This document shows positions 1 to 11,800 of a stretch of 64,000 nucleotides of DNA, in pieces. Below the pieces are notes generated by a model. That model did not search any database and was not told the DNA's origin. It saw only the letters and a program-made list of their open reading frames with translations. The position numbers and the translations under genes were made by a program. The stretch spans positions 3,658,001 to 3,722,000 of the forward strand of contig OZ218955.1 in NCBI GenBank assembly GCA_965112735.1, read 5' to 3'. Position 1 is the stretch's first letter, and every line of letters starts with the position of its first letter. The stretch is from Phaeosaccion multiseriatum. Taxonomy: Eukaryota; Ochrophyta, other classes.

Positions 1-734
1 GGTACCTCCCCAAGGACCGGCCCCGATTCCCTGGGAGGACCCCCTGGGGGGGCATGAGTGCAATTAAACCAGGATGGGAGCATGGCGATCCTCGACAGTC
101 CTCGACGGCTAGATGGTGCCGTCCAGCACTCGGGTCGTCAACGAGGCGTAGGTGCTGGCCTGGGAGGGGACCGAGGGGGGGCGCTGAGGAGGAAGGGGGG
201 GCAGAGAGAGGCCCCATCACCCAGCTACTCCGCCACTCGGGGTGAGGCAGGGAGGGACAAGCGCAATCACAGCAGTCAGCCGCTCGAGCGGCGCCCATCA
301 CTGCTTGCCTCCCACTCGTCGCGGTTTGTCTGAGATGCAGCGGGAACGAATGTCGAAAGAGAGGGGCTGAGGGGAGCGAGGGGCGCAAGGAATGGAGACT
401 TTCTTGTGGAGCAAAGGAGAGACACCCAGAGCTGCGCCTCTGCTGCTGTTGCTGCTTGCGGACGATTGTGTATGACTCGCTGCGAAGAGAGAGAGAGAGA
501 GAGGATGAGAGGAGATCTTTTTCTTTATCATGAATTGCAAACGATATATACTACACCCCCTCTCTCGGGGGGGCTGAGGGGAGATGAGCACTGCGGGCCA
601 GTAACTGGAGGAGCCAATACCCTTGTCATACCATGTAAACTCTAAACATGGCACTGGACAGGCCAGTGTCTTTCTAATAACGATCAAACTAATTACACTA
701 CTCGATTCCTTGCCTATATGCCCTATCACCTGTG
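1..734. other. no gene recognised at left edge
   Basis: No convincing coding exon was found. Open frames here are short and show no family motif. The right part lies just downstream of the stop codon of the minus-strand kinase and is probably its 3' untranslated region. Confidence 0.5.
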
Positions 735-2306
735 CTATGCGCCAGGGACCCCCTCCTCAATCCCTCCTTCCGCACGGTCATAATCATGCCCGACAATGGG
801 AAACACGCTCCCGCACCTCAGCCCAGCAAGCTCCGCCTCCAGGCAGCGCAGCAAGGTCTCCCGAGTCTCCACCACGTAGTCCCATGTGGCCCCTTCCTCC
901 CCCCCTCGACTGGGAAACCCTTCTCCTCCTCCTCCCTCTAGTGGCCAGCCATGCCCGCTCCGCACGTCCCAGCAGAGGTGCCTCCCGCTTGGGAGCGTGA
1001 GGTCGAGGCGGCCCTGTCCCATGCGATAGAGGGCCTTGGCGCCATTGGCCCAGTCCACGGTGAAGTGTGGGAAGGGCTTGTTCTCCATCAGGCGACAAAT
1101 GGCCCTACAGGTAGTGGTGCGGCTTCCCCTGCTTCTCCTTCCATTGCCGCTGCTGTTGCTATCGGCACACTCCTCCTCCTCCTCCTCCTGCTGCTGCTGG
1201 AGCTGGTGCTGCTGCCTCGAGTGTATGTGGAGCGTGACCCGAGGGGTGCGTCTGCGCAGGGCCGTGACGATGCGCTGAAGAGACCGGTAGTGCGAGTGGT
1301 ACGCAGGGGGGAGCTCCGACAAACGGAACGATAAAGTCCCGGCGCTGGCTGACTGCCTGGCTGACTGGCTCATCGACTGCGTAGCTGACTGGGTAGCTGA
1401 CTGGGTAGCTGGCTGGGTAGCGGAGTGACTGGCTGACTGACTGGCAGTCTTGGTCGGTGCAGGGCGCTCGTGGCTCACCTGCACAGTGGACCCGTCGCCC
1501 CAAACGAAGAGGCTGAGGCCGCCGATGGTCAGGCGCGCTCCAACTTCTCCTCCTCCTCCTCCTCCTCCTCCTCCTCCTCCTCCTCCTCCTCCTCCTCCTC
1601 CTCCTGCTCCTCCTCCTCCTCCTCCTCCTCCTCCTCCTCCTGCTGCTGCTGCTGCTACTGCTGTGATGGAGAAAACAGCGGACCTTCCGTGGAGCGAAAC
1701 CCGCCGTGCCTGCACGGCAAGGCGAGCGGTGTGAATGGGTACCAGTGGACAGTCCGCGCTTCTGCTGCCGCTGCTGCTGCTACTACTGCCAAAGCCCCCT
1801 TCCCACCCTTCTGCTCTCGTGCCCTCGCCCACATGTGCTAGCTGTTGCTGCCCTCCCTCCTTCTCCCCCCCCCTCCCCCCTCTTGCTTCCCCCCCCGGTA
1901 GGTTGGCTTGCAGCCTCAGCTTCTGCAGCAACGGGTGGCACAGGGCCAGCGTGTGGTGCCCCAGGCGGGCAGCTTCAGCTTCGTCCACACCGGGGACAGG
2001 CCCTGCCCTGCAGCGGCGTCGTGAGGTGTGCCGAGAAGGAGAAACTGGGCCGCCCCCCTTACGTATGCAATGCGGCTCTGTACCCTGCCCAACGAAGGTA
2101 CTCTTGAGGAGAGTCGGGGCCTCATCTTCCCCCTCCTCGTCTTCCTTCACCGAACCGGCCTCACCCCCCTTACCACCCTCCCTCCTCATTGGCAATGAGG
2201 ACTCCCCTCTTGAGCCCCTCTGGACGAGCTTGTCCCTCTGTTCCTTGCCACCCCTAGCCTGCAGCTCGCCTCTGCGGCGCTCAAGCTTGGGGTTCAAGCG
2301 GCTGTC

Positions 2307-2343
<37 letters not shown>

Positions 2344-3830
2344 ATCACCAACTGCGCCCCCCACTCCTCCATGTGCTCGCCCTTGCCGGGAGGGCCCCTG
2401 CCCTTCAGCGGAGCAAAGCCCTTCCCTCTGGACCGTCTGTGACCGGAGCAGCGCCTCCCCTCCTCTGCGGAGGACATACAAGTGGCATCAATCACGACGG
2501 TGTTCGCCGTGCTCACAGACGTCGCCAGCGGTGATCTCTCCGCCTCCCCTTTGGAGGAGGCGCTGCGCTCATCCAGACGCTTACCCCCGCCATCAGGACC
2601 GCCGTTAATTGTCGCAGACTCCTTCTGCCCCGCACCATCACGCCGCCCCCCCGCGTCCTCACTAGCAGCAGCAGGCCTCCTCGGTAAGTGTGGTGGCAGT
2701 GGTGGAGGTGATGGTGATACTGGTTCCTCCACCTCTTCTTCCTCCTCCTCCTCCTCCTCCTCATCCTCCTCCTCCTCCCGCTCATAGCCCGGCATCTGCA
2801 GCTGCAGGAAGGGGTGGGCGGAAACCTCCTCCACCGCCAGCCTCTCTAACGGGTCCGTACAAAGCAGCCTGGACAGAAAGTCCGTGGCCAGGGCAGACAC
2901 TCCGAAGGCGGCGAGCCCCCCCGGGTCCTCATAGCGGGCCTCCCGCACGTTGCTCAACGTCTCCCCAAGGTGGGCGCCCTGGAAGGGAGGTCTGCCGGTG
3001 AGCATGGTATAACACAGACAGCCCATGGCCCACAGGTCCACTGGCAGCCCATAGGCCGCCTGAATGGTCACCTCTGGCGCCATGTAGTTTGGGGTGCCGC
3101 AGATGGAGTGGCGCTCCTCCTCCTCGTGCAGCAGTTGCACGGAGAGGCCAAAGTCGCTCAGCTTGACTCGGGTGCCGTCCTTGCTGAGCAGGAGGTTGGC
3201 GAGCTTCAGATCCCGATGCACGATGCCGCGCTGGTGGAGGTATGCCAGGCCCGAGAGGAGTTGCCCCATGTAGGCAGCGGCTTGCCTCTCGGGGAGCGGC
3301 CCACACAGCTTGAGGTGCCTGTAGAGGTCTCCCCCTGCGCACAGTTCCATCACCATGTACACAAAGCGCTCGTCCTCGAAGAAGTGCAGCAGCTCTACAA
3401 TGGCAGGGTGGTGCAGCTGCGAGTGGATACTCACTTCTCTCACGATCCGGGCTGCTGCTGCTGCTGCTGCCGCTACTGCGCCTGTATCACCATCTGCTAC
3501 TGCTGCATCTCCGCCCCCCGATGAAGGCTTGTCCCTTCTGGCGCGCTCTCCTCCTCCTCTCTCCCCACCCACGGGCGCGGCCGACGCCTGGGCCTGCGCA
3601 TCTCCCTGCACTCTCCCGGCCTCTCCCACTTTGTCCTTGTCAATGACCTTCACCGCCACCTCCTCCCCAGTTGCTCTCACGACGGCCCGGTAGACAATGG
3701 CGAAGCCGCCTTGCCCCATGACCTGCCCCACATCGAGGTCGTCGATGTTGCAGATGGGGTCTCTCCGCCTCCTCCTCCTGCTGCTGCTGCTGCTGCTGCT
3801 GCTTCTGCTTCTGCTTTCCCCACCCGCCAT
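735..3830 (-). CDS. PLK4/SAK-like serine/threonine kinase with cryptic polo-box region
   Basis: A single uninterrupted frame of 1031 residues starts at ATG 3828-3830. The kinase domain spans about residues 29-343: Gly loop GQGGFAIV, ATP-binding VAVK Lys61, catalytic HRDLK 205-209, DFG 226-228, activation segment CGTPNYMAPE. These signatures and the LTGRPPF stretch are closest to PLK4, the kinase that triggers centriole duplication. The C-terminal part contains LPPAYHSHYRSLQ, RTPRVT and ICRLMENKP in the order I recall from the cryptic polo box of animal PLK4. Oddities: a ~55-residue Ala/Gly-rich insertion between the ATP lysine and helix C (about 73-128), a poly-Glu tract, a poly-Gln tract, and a long poly-Gly run plus SQSATQ repeats inside the polo-box region. 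An in-frame intron at the insertion cannot be excluded. Kinase identity is near certain; the PLK4 assignment is strong but made by eye. Confidence 0.85.
1545..1652. repeat. TCC trinucleotide array inside the kinase gene
   Basis: About 35 TCC/CCT units with two TGC interruptions. On the coding (minus) strand they are read as GGA, giving the poly-Gly run between two parts of the polo-box-like region. Confidence 0.9.
2342..2354 (-). repeat. dispersed CAG-TTGGTGATA-C motif, exact copy in kinase gene
   Basis: GTATCACCAACTG on the plus strand, read as QLVIQ at the edge of the poly-Gln tract. Other exact sites: 41457-41469, 45781-45793 (and its copy 56594-56606), 61286-61298, 63816-63828. One mismatch: 3484-3496, 41427-41439, 45356-45368, 62888-62900, 63174-63186. 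Two mismatches: 62795-62807. Confidence 0.8.
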
Positions 3831-4665
3831 GGCTGAGGGAGGTCAGTCGCTACTGGCCTGCGGTATTGTTAATCCTGTTGAGATACTTTGCTCCACTGAT
3901 TGCGTCATTTGAAAACACCGTCGGACGCTCTGAGAGAGGGTGACCGTCAAGAAAGCAAGGAGAGGGGGCGCAAAGCAAAGGCTGAGAGGTTGGGCAAGAA
4001 GAGATATAAAAAGGGAGATGATCATGGGGCGCTTACCGATTAATGCCGCCGCCCTGCTACTCCCCTTCCTGCTCTTGATTGTACTGCGTCACCACTCGAA
4101 CCCCCTTTGTGCGATATGCGCAACCCCCCCAGTTAAAGTAGCAACTGGTCTGAAGAAGGAGGTGAATAATGAAGCTTTTCCATTACAGGTGGGCACATCA
4201 GACAGCTCGAAAGATACGCCTTCTCCCTGCCACTCCAGCTGATGTTGCTGCTGCCGTGCATCCGCGGTGGTGTGTATAATACAGGCAGGGCGGTGGAGGT
4301 CTTCCACGAGGGGGGGTGCAAGTCCCAGTTTCAGTTCCAGCTTCACGCCATCTTTGAATCCTGACTCCCCGAAGTTCGCCCGTGCCGTTCCATAGTATGT
4401 CAATGAAGATGTCCCTGCAAAGGACAGCGGACTGTTGAGGCAAGGTGTGTTGGGAAAAAAAAAAGAACAGTTCAGAGATGTCACTTTGAGCTTTGACATA
4501 TAGAAGAAATGGAGACTTCTCCGCCCTCCCCACTCAGTGCCCGTCGTATTACTCGGCATCTCAGGTGGGGCTGTTGTTTCTCGCGCACCCTCACCGTTCG
4601 CTACAAAAAGATGTCGTCCGCTAAAAAAATGATCTCGTGCTCTCTCTGTGTGTCCCTACTCGCAG
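3831..4665. other. intergenic or 5' exon region, unresolved
   Basis: This stretch lies between two head-to-head kinase genes. On the plus strand an ATG at 4024 opens a hydrophobic start (MGRLPINAAALLLPFLLL) that could be a signal-type first exon of the downstream kinase, but its splice phase does not fit the next exon. On the minus strand a polypyrimidine tract plus CAG near 4437 precedes an open frame of ~115 codons ending at 4089 (contains SLTYYGTARANFGESGF) that resembles a real but unrecognised terminal exon. I cannot choose between them. Confidence 0.3.
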
Positions 4666-6176
4666 TGCGTTGGAACTGAAGGAGGGGGAAGTCGTGTTGA
4701 GCGATGCAACTGCTGTTGCTGAGCTTTTGGAGAAGGTAGATGGAGAAAATGAAACGCTGGAGGACATTTTGGAGACACTGCCAGTCAAGGATGGCACGAC
4801 AGGAGGAGAAGATGTTGTGGATCGCCGACAGATGCTGAGGATGCCCAGCGTGGCAAGAGTCTCTGCTCGAGATGTCCTTCGCAACCATCAGCAAAGCAAA
4901 CGTGAAGGCAGGCGAATAACCTCAAGCCTTTACAACCTCGGCATGAAAAGGGGTAAGAGTGCGAAACGGAGTCACGGAGATCTTGTATTCGAGGCAAGGC
5001 AGTGAACTCGAATGCTTACTCGTCCTTCCCCCCCCCCTCCCTCCCCCCCGCTCCCACTCTTTTTAACCAGGTATCCTTGACGAACATGGCATGTACGAGG
5101 GGGACGCGATGAAGTGGGACGACCTCAACTACGTGACCTACCTCGCCCAGGGCGCAATGTGTAAGATTTACACGGCCTTTACGCCCAAGAAACAGAAGGT
5201 GGTGCTCAAGGTGCCGCGGGAGGACGGACCCCCTGAGGCGGTGAATGATCTCCGCGTTGAGGTGCTGATGCTGGCGAAGCTGGACCACGTCAATATCATC
5301 TCATTGGTCGGAGATGGCATGCTGCACAAGCAAGCAGCAACGCCCGGCGCTTCACGTCCCTTTGCGTGCTTTGAATTCCTGGGGGGTGGGACGCTGAATG
5401 ACCGGATATGTGGGTGCGCCGGTCGTAAGATACCGCTCCACGTTGCTCTGTCGCATGCCGGCCAGCTTGCCGATGCTCTGCTCTACCTGCACGAAGAGGC
5501 CCTCCCTGGGCGCGTCATCATTCACCGAGACCTCAAGCCGGACAACATAGGCTTCACGTACGAGGTATGTGGTAGTAGTGCTTCACATGCTGTCTCTCCC
5601 CCCACTCAGCCCCCTCCCTCTTCATGTCACAGTGTCGTAAATACAATGCTCTTCCTCTCTCATGCCTTTCGCTGTTGCCTGCTGCTGTCTCTGTGTGGCT
5701 CTCACTGTCATGTCTTCGTACAGGGGAAGCTGAAACTGTTCGACTTTGGGTTGGCCAAGGTGGTCAAGAGGAAGTACAGGTACTCCAGCGAAGTGTACGT
5801 CATGACCGCGGAGACGGGCAGCCCGCGCTTCATGGCACCTGAAGTAGCGATGGGGGAGGCTTACAACGAGAAGGTTGACGTGTTCAGCTGGTCGCTCATC
5901 TTATGGGCCATTGCCACCAAATCAATGCCCTTCACCCAGCACACTGACTATGAGTCGTTCCTGGAGCACGTGCTTGCGGGAGGCGAGCGCCCCCCCCTTC
6001 CCGACCATTGGCCTGCGGGCCTCCGCGAGCTCTTGACGCGCTCCTGGGACCCCGATGCAGAAAAGAGGCCAGCCATGTCTGCAATTGTTGAAGAGATGGC
6101 GAGCATGTCTGAGGAGGAGCGGGGTATTCACCGAGCCAACAGCGGTGCCTGCTCAGGGGACTGCACTGTCAGCTAA
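4666..6176 (+). CDS. TKL-like protein kinase (5' end unresolved)
   Basis: Three exons are visible: 4666-4952, 5071-5564 and 5724-6176. Introns are GT-AG and phases match (phase 1 at 4952/5071, phase 0 at 5564/5724; the second intron is 159 nt and has no in-frame stop). The kinase domain has VVLKVPRE (ATP lysine), IIHRDLKPDN, FDFGLAK, GSPRFMAPEV and a C-lobe with DVFSWSLILWAIAT and RSWDPDAEKRP, a pattern typical of tyrosine-kinase-like serine/threonine kinases. The Gly loop is degenerate (LAQGAMCKIY) but the lysine, HRD and DFG residues are present, so it is probably active. The first visible exon begins after a good acceptor (CTACTCGCAG) with no start codon, so at least one upstream exon is missing. 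Substrate unknown. Confidence 0.8.
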
Positions 6177-7179
6177 GCTGCTGACCCCTGACCCCTGCGT
6201 GGGGTTTTAGAGATGAGTATCATTATCACTTTTATGTTAGATATACGAGTGAACAGGGGCGATGGCCAGGGACAACCAGGGCCACCAAATCTTTCCTTGC
6301 AATGATATCGTATATAGGGAGGGAGACAATGAATCCCTGCTGCGCTGCGTCCGCGGTGGGGGGGTGAATCCAGAGGGGAGGCGCCCATCTTGTTTCAGTT
6401 TCATACAGTAACTTAATGTAGAGATGCTTAGAGATGCTTGCAAAGAAGTGCGAGTCCCCGTCTGAAGGTGGCAGAGGATAGAGCTCTTCTTTCATCGAAT
6501 CCGAGAGGCGTCGCAGCTACGCGAGCTGGTGTTTTGCCAGAGCAGAACAGCCTGTTCTGCACCACCCCGAAAGGCGCAGACCCGTTGACCCGCCCCGCTG
6601 CCGGGACAGTCGAGGACGAGGAGGGGAAACAGGAGCAACGAGGTTTCCAGAGGACAGTGCGGTAAAAGTAATGCAAGGTCTTTTCAACCAACACGAGCTG
6701 TCTCTCGCCTGGTTCACCCCCGTCTGAGCAAAAATGTGTTTCATTCGTGTTCCATTCATGAAAAAGCCGCCGAGCAAAGCTCTAAAAGCAGCTACTCTAT
6801 GTGTAGAGGCACTTGTCAGCAGCCGAACCCTCGAGGGGAGGCCGCCCATAGACACCGCCAGCAGATGCCCGACGAGGGACTCGGAGGCATCGTGAACTCC
6901 AGCAGCGGCAGCGCTGTCCGGCTCCGCGATCCGCTGATGCTGTGCTGCTTTAGATGAGCTAAGGGCCGCTTGCCGATCTGGCTGATGATCTCGGGCGTGC
7001 GTGCGTGCGAGCGTGTGGCTCCGCTCGCTTGGCCATCCGGGCTCACAGGCACTCGTCGGCATAGCTTCCCTCGATACCTGACTCTGGGCACCTGCGCAGG
7101 CAGCGGCAGACCAGCAGCCCGAGACGAGAGGGAGGGGGGGAATAGACAGCAAATGGCGGTGAGTCCGGTTGAGAGGGAT
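6177..7179. other. no gene recognised
   Basis: Region between two convergent gene ends. Frames are short and without motifs; the flanks are presumably 3' untranslated sequence of the kinase and of the minus-strand Cys-rich gene. Confidence 0.45.
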
Positions 7180-8583
7180 CTAGCTACTATAGACACTCGG
7201 CTGGCCACGGGTCTGCAGCAGCTGGACGTACCAGTAGATAGATGCGGGGGGCTCGCCTGTCCTAGCCAGCTCGAGCGTCGCGCCTTCACAGCTGGTGTGA
7301 CAGCCCCTGCAGTTCTGGCCAAGGCCGAGCATGTTGCTTGGGTGGGCACGAAGACGAGGGAGAACGGAAGATATTGCGTACACATCAACGACAAGAAGGC
7401 GTGTGGGGTGACGAAAGGAGGGTGGCTTCGAGAGACGGCGGGGGAAGGTACCCAAGTGGAGCGAGGAAACGCAAACTCACCAGTGCTGGGGAGCGTCTGG
7501 CTCGGAACAGGACAGATCACAAACGATTTCCTTCGAGAAGGTATCGAGGAAGTCCTGCTGTGAGACGCTCACATCGACGCAGGCGACACAGCTCTCGTCG
7601 TCTTCCGGGAGGGTGTCGAGCTCCACAGGCGCCGGGGTAGGGGCCATGGTCGGGGAGGGTGTCGGAGCTGCGGTGTCACCGTCGACGGGCGAGGGAGTCG
7701 GAGGTGCGGAGGGGGGCGAGGGCGAGGAAGTGGGCGAGGAAGTGGGCGCGGCGGTGGCGTCGGGGCACAGAATGAAGGCAGAGGCGTCCTCGCTGGGGGT
7801 GGAGAACTCCTCGACGTAGGCCTCCAGACCCTCCTAACGGGCAGGGGGGAGCAGGGGGGGGGGGGGGCAGGGTAGAAGGCCGCAGGAAGCGGTGGGCAGC
7901 GAGGTTAGAGTTGTGTTGAATGCAGAATGCAGAACGTCAGCTGAAAGCAGTATGAGCAAGAGGCGTGGAGGGTCATGAGCGAGAATCGCGCTCTGACGTC
8001 TGCGCGCACTCACTTGCGAGAGGAAGCAGCCCCTGCAGGCTTGGTCGAAGCCGCCATAGTTGCAGAGTAGTGCAGAAGGGGGGCTGCAGCCAGCCACGTC
8101 GCAGAAAATGTCCTTGCGGGGGTCGAGGACGAAAGAGGCGTCGGCTAGAGTGTCGCGGCAGTCTTGGTCGGTCTCGCAGGCAAAGGCCAGTCCTGTGCAT
8201 ATCAGCAGCGCGTGGGAGGCGACAGGAAGGGAGAGGGGAGGGCGGCGGTGCGTATGTGAGTGCGGAAGAGGTCCGGCCTGAAGTTCCCGCCAATGCTCGA
8301 GCCGACTCTCCGTAGGCCCCTCGAGCTCACGCGAGCGTCAGCGGCTATGCCACAGAGAGGCCGAGGCATCACTGGCCTCACACAAAAGCCCACACCCGCA
8401 TCTAGAGCAATGAATGCGCGCTAAAGCTGCTTGCTGCCCGGTTCTCTGGCCACGAGAAGAAGAAAGGCAAACCGCCATTCGGCAGGAGGCTGAAACAGCC
8501 AGAAACAGAGTCCTTTCAAGGAGAGACCACTTACCGAGAGCGGCCCAGAGGGCGAAAGCCAATGTGCGAGATGCAGGCGTCAT
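7180..8583 (-). CDS. secreted Cys-rich protein with two CRGC-type domains (family member 1)
   Basis: Four exons on the minus strand: 8583-8535, 8192-8014, 7833-7481, 7336-7180. All junctions are GT-AG and the phases (1, 0, 2) close exactly, giving 245 residues. Exon 1 plus the start of exon 2 encode a signal peptide (MTPASRTLAFALWAALGLAF) directly followed by the first Cys domain: CETDQDC, then IFCDVAGCS, LLCNYGGF, CRGCF. A Pro/Ser/Thr-rich spacer beginning LEAYVEEFSTPSED follows, then a divergent second copy (EIVCDLSC, HCNMLGLG, CRGCHTSC). I recognise no named domain. Export to the wall or cell surface is inferred from the leader, Cys pairing and Pro-rich spacer. It faces its larger paralogue head to head across 225 bp, with the same exon order and phases. 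Confidence 0.75.
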
Positions 8584-8808
8584 GGCAAGTGTCTGTAATG
8601 CGCTGTGTAGAGGATGGATGGGCGTTGGTCGAGTTGTGAGAGAGATTTTGATTGTGTTTTGAGTGTGAAAACCCCCCTCGGGAATGATGCACCCCGGGAG
8701 CGGAGGAGGGGAAGACACAGAGACAAACGAGAAGGAAGAAGAGAGGAGGGGTGGGCGGCACGAGGAGAGAGAGAGGAAACAAGAGGGAAAGAGAGGGATA
8801 GAGAGGGC
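8584..8808. promoter_or_regulatory. shared divergent promoter interval
   Basis: Only 225 bp separate the start codons of two divergently transcribed paralogues (ATG at 8583 minus, ATG at 8809 plus). Both 5' untranslated regions and core promoters must lie here. The stretch is purine-rich on the plus strand (GAGAGA-type runs). No clear TATA box was seen. Confidence 0.5.
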
Positions 8809-11800
8809 ATGATGCGCCGTGTGTGCGTTGCGTTTGCAGGGCTAGGTATGTGAATTTGTGAGGGAGAGAGTTGAGCGGAGCATGGGGTCGGCGGGAGTCT
8901 GAGCAAGCAGCCAAAGCACGCCGCAGGCGCTTGCTGGCTCTCTCAGAGTATCTCCTCTCGTGCTGTGCCTCTCATGGTCGCGTGCGCTGTTTGCTAAGTG
9001 TTCTCAGACTTACGGCTGCTCGTGAGTGCAGCTCGTGAGTTCCAACTGCTCATCTCTGTTCCCGCGCCGCACCTTTCCTCTCCTTTCTGCCCCGCAAACA
9101 GCCTCACTGACAGCCGCATGCGAGACGGATCAAGACTGCCTTGCCCTCCTGGCGGATGGGGCTAGTGATGCTGTCTTCGGCTTTCGCAAGACGGTGATAT
9201 GCGACATCCAAGGCTGCAGCCCTTCGCTTGGGGCGGGGGCCGGAGCGCACTGCAATTACGCGGGAGTTGACCAACTCTGCAGGGGCTGCTTCGTCTCACA
9301 GGTGAGCACCCTCCCCTTCCCCTTTGGGGCGGCTTTCTTGGGCTGGGCTTTGGCTTCGTGTCCTTGACTGCAGCGCTTTTTAGCTTATCGATACATGCAT
9401 GCTCCAACTCCGACTGCCCGCAGGCTGATCTGGAGGCCTACGTCGAAGAGAACGACACTTCCCCAGAGGACGCGGGCACATTCATCCTGTGCCCAGACAC
9501 TGCAGATACACCCGCACCCACGGCCCCTGTCACGCCATCCCCCGCTGGGGGAGGAGAAGGGGAGAGACCCTGCTTCGAATCACAAGTGAGTGCCCTCTCC
9601 TCCTCCCCTTTGACGCGCCTTCTACGCATGGGCTGCTGCCTCCTTTCCTTGGCAGCGAGGACGAGAGAGTGTTCATACACGGGGCAGCTTGTGTTTTTTT
9701 TTTTTTTTTTGCATCCACCTTACTGACTAAGCCCGAACCCTGCTCGACGGTTCCCACAGGCTGATCTGGAGGCCTACGTCGAGGAGAACTCCATCCCCCC
9801 CGAGGAGGCGAGCTCCTTCACCGTGTGCTCAGACTCTGCCGACACACCCGCGCCCACGGGGTCTGCCACGCCATCACCTGCTGGAGAAGAAGGGGAGCCT
9901 CCTTGCTTCGAATCGCAGGTGGGTGCCGTCCTCCCCTCTCCCTTGATGCGCTTTCCAGGTCTTGCTTTTGACTTGGCAGCTAAGGCACCAGAATCCCGAT
10001 AAAAGCATTCACTGACCAAGCGCAAACCCTGTGTCCCACTCCCACCCGACCGCCCGCAGACTGATCTGGAGGCCTATGTCGAGGACAACGCCACGCCCCC
10101 CGAGGAGGCGAGCACCTTCACCGTGTGCCCAGACGCTGACGACACACCCGCGCCCACGGTACCCGTGACAGCACCCCCCGCTGGGGGAGAGGGAGAAATC
10201 CCCTGCTTCGAATCACAAGTGAGTGCCTTCCCTCTCCTGAACCTCCCTTCATGCGGCTTCTACGCCTGGGCTGTGACTTCCTTTCCTTGGCAGCGAGGGC
10301 CAAACATTGTCCTCCCCCTTCTCCCCATTGACTTGGTTTCTTGGTCTGCGCTGTGACTGCGTGTACGCGCAAGCGAGGACACCACTAACTAAGCCCGACC
10401 CTGCTCCCGCCCCATAACGCAGGCGGATCTGGAGGCATATATCGAGGAGAACTCCATCCCCCCCGAGGAGGCGAGCTCCTTCACCGTGTGCCCAGACGAT
10501 CCCGTCACACCCGCACCCACAGGGTCTGCCACGCCATCACCTGCCGGAGAAGAAGGAGTTCCTTGCTTCGAATCTCAAGTTAGTGTGCCTCCAGGCCTGG
10601 GCTTTGACTGAGCCTTCCTGGCAGCGAGGGCCAAACCGCATTGGCAGAGGCATACACACAACCCTGAACCCTGTTCTCGAATCCCAACATCGTTCCTTCC
10701 CCTCCCTTTTGACGCGGCATTCTTGGTCTTCGCCTTGACTGCATACCCTTCATACCAACCACACACTGACTAAACCCAAACACTGTATTACACTCCCGCC
10801 CATTGCCGTCCAGGCCGATCTGGAGGCCTACGTCGAGGAGAATACCACGCCCCCCGAGGAGGCGAGCTCCTTCACCGTGTGCCCAGACGCCCCCGATACA
10901 CCTGCACCCACACGGTCAGCCACGCCAGCCCCCGTCGGAGAACAAGGGGAGCCTCCTTGCTTCGAATCACAGGTGGGTGCCTTCTCTCGTCTCCCTTGAT
11001 GCGCTTTCTGGGTCTTGCTTTTGACTTGGCAGCGAAGGCAAGAAACTTTACATATACGCATGCACTGACTAAGCGCGAACCCTGTCTCACCCTCCCACCC
11101 GGCCACCCGCAGGCTGATCTGGAGGCCTACGTCGAGGAGAATGCCACGCCCCCCGAGGAGGCGAGCTCCTTCACCGTGTGCCCAGAAGCCCCCGATACAC
11201 CTGCACCCACAGGGTCTGCCACGCCAGCCCCCGCCGGAGGAGAAGAAGGATTCCCCTGCTTCGAATCGCAAGTGAGTGCCTTCCCTCTGCTTTGACGTGG
11301 TTGGCTTGGCCTGGACTTTGTATGCGTGTAGGTGCAAGCGCAGGCCAGGCACTAATCAGACACTGACCAAGCCCGAATCCGGCTCCACGCTCCCGCCCAT
11401 TGCCGTGCAGGCCGATCTGGAGGCCTACGTCGAGGAGAATACCACGCCCCCCGAGGAGGGGAGCTCCTTCACCGTGTGCCCCGACGCCCCTGATACACCC
11501 GCACCCACAGGATCTGCCACGCCAGCCCCCGCCGGAGAAGAAGGAGAGCCTCCTTGCTTCGAATCACAGGTGGGTGCCTTCCTTTCGTCTCCCTTGATGC
11601 GCTTTCTGGGTCTTGGTTCTGACTTGGCAGCGAAGGCAAGAAAATTTACATATACGCATGCACTGACTAAGCGCGAACCTTGTCTCACCCTCCCACCCGG
11701 CCGCCCGCAGGCTGATCTGGAGGCCTACGTCGAGGAGAATGCCACGCCCCCCGAGGAGGCGAGCTCCTTCACCGTGTGCCCAGACGCCCCCGATACACCT

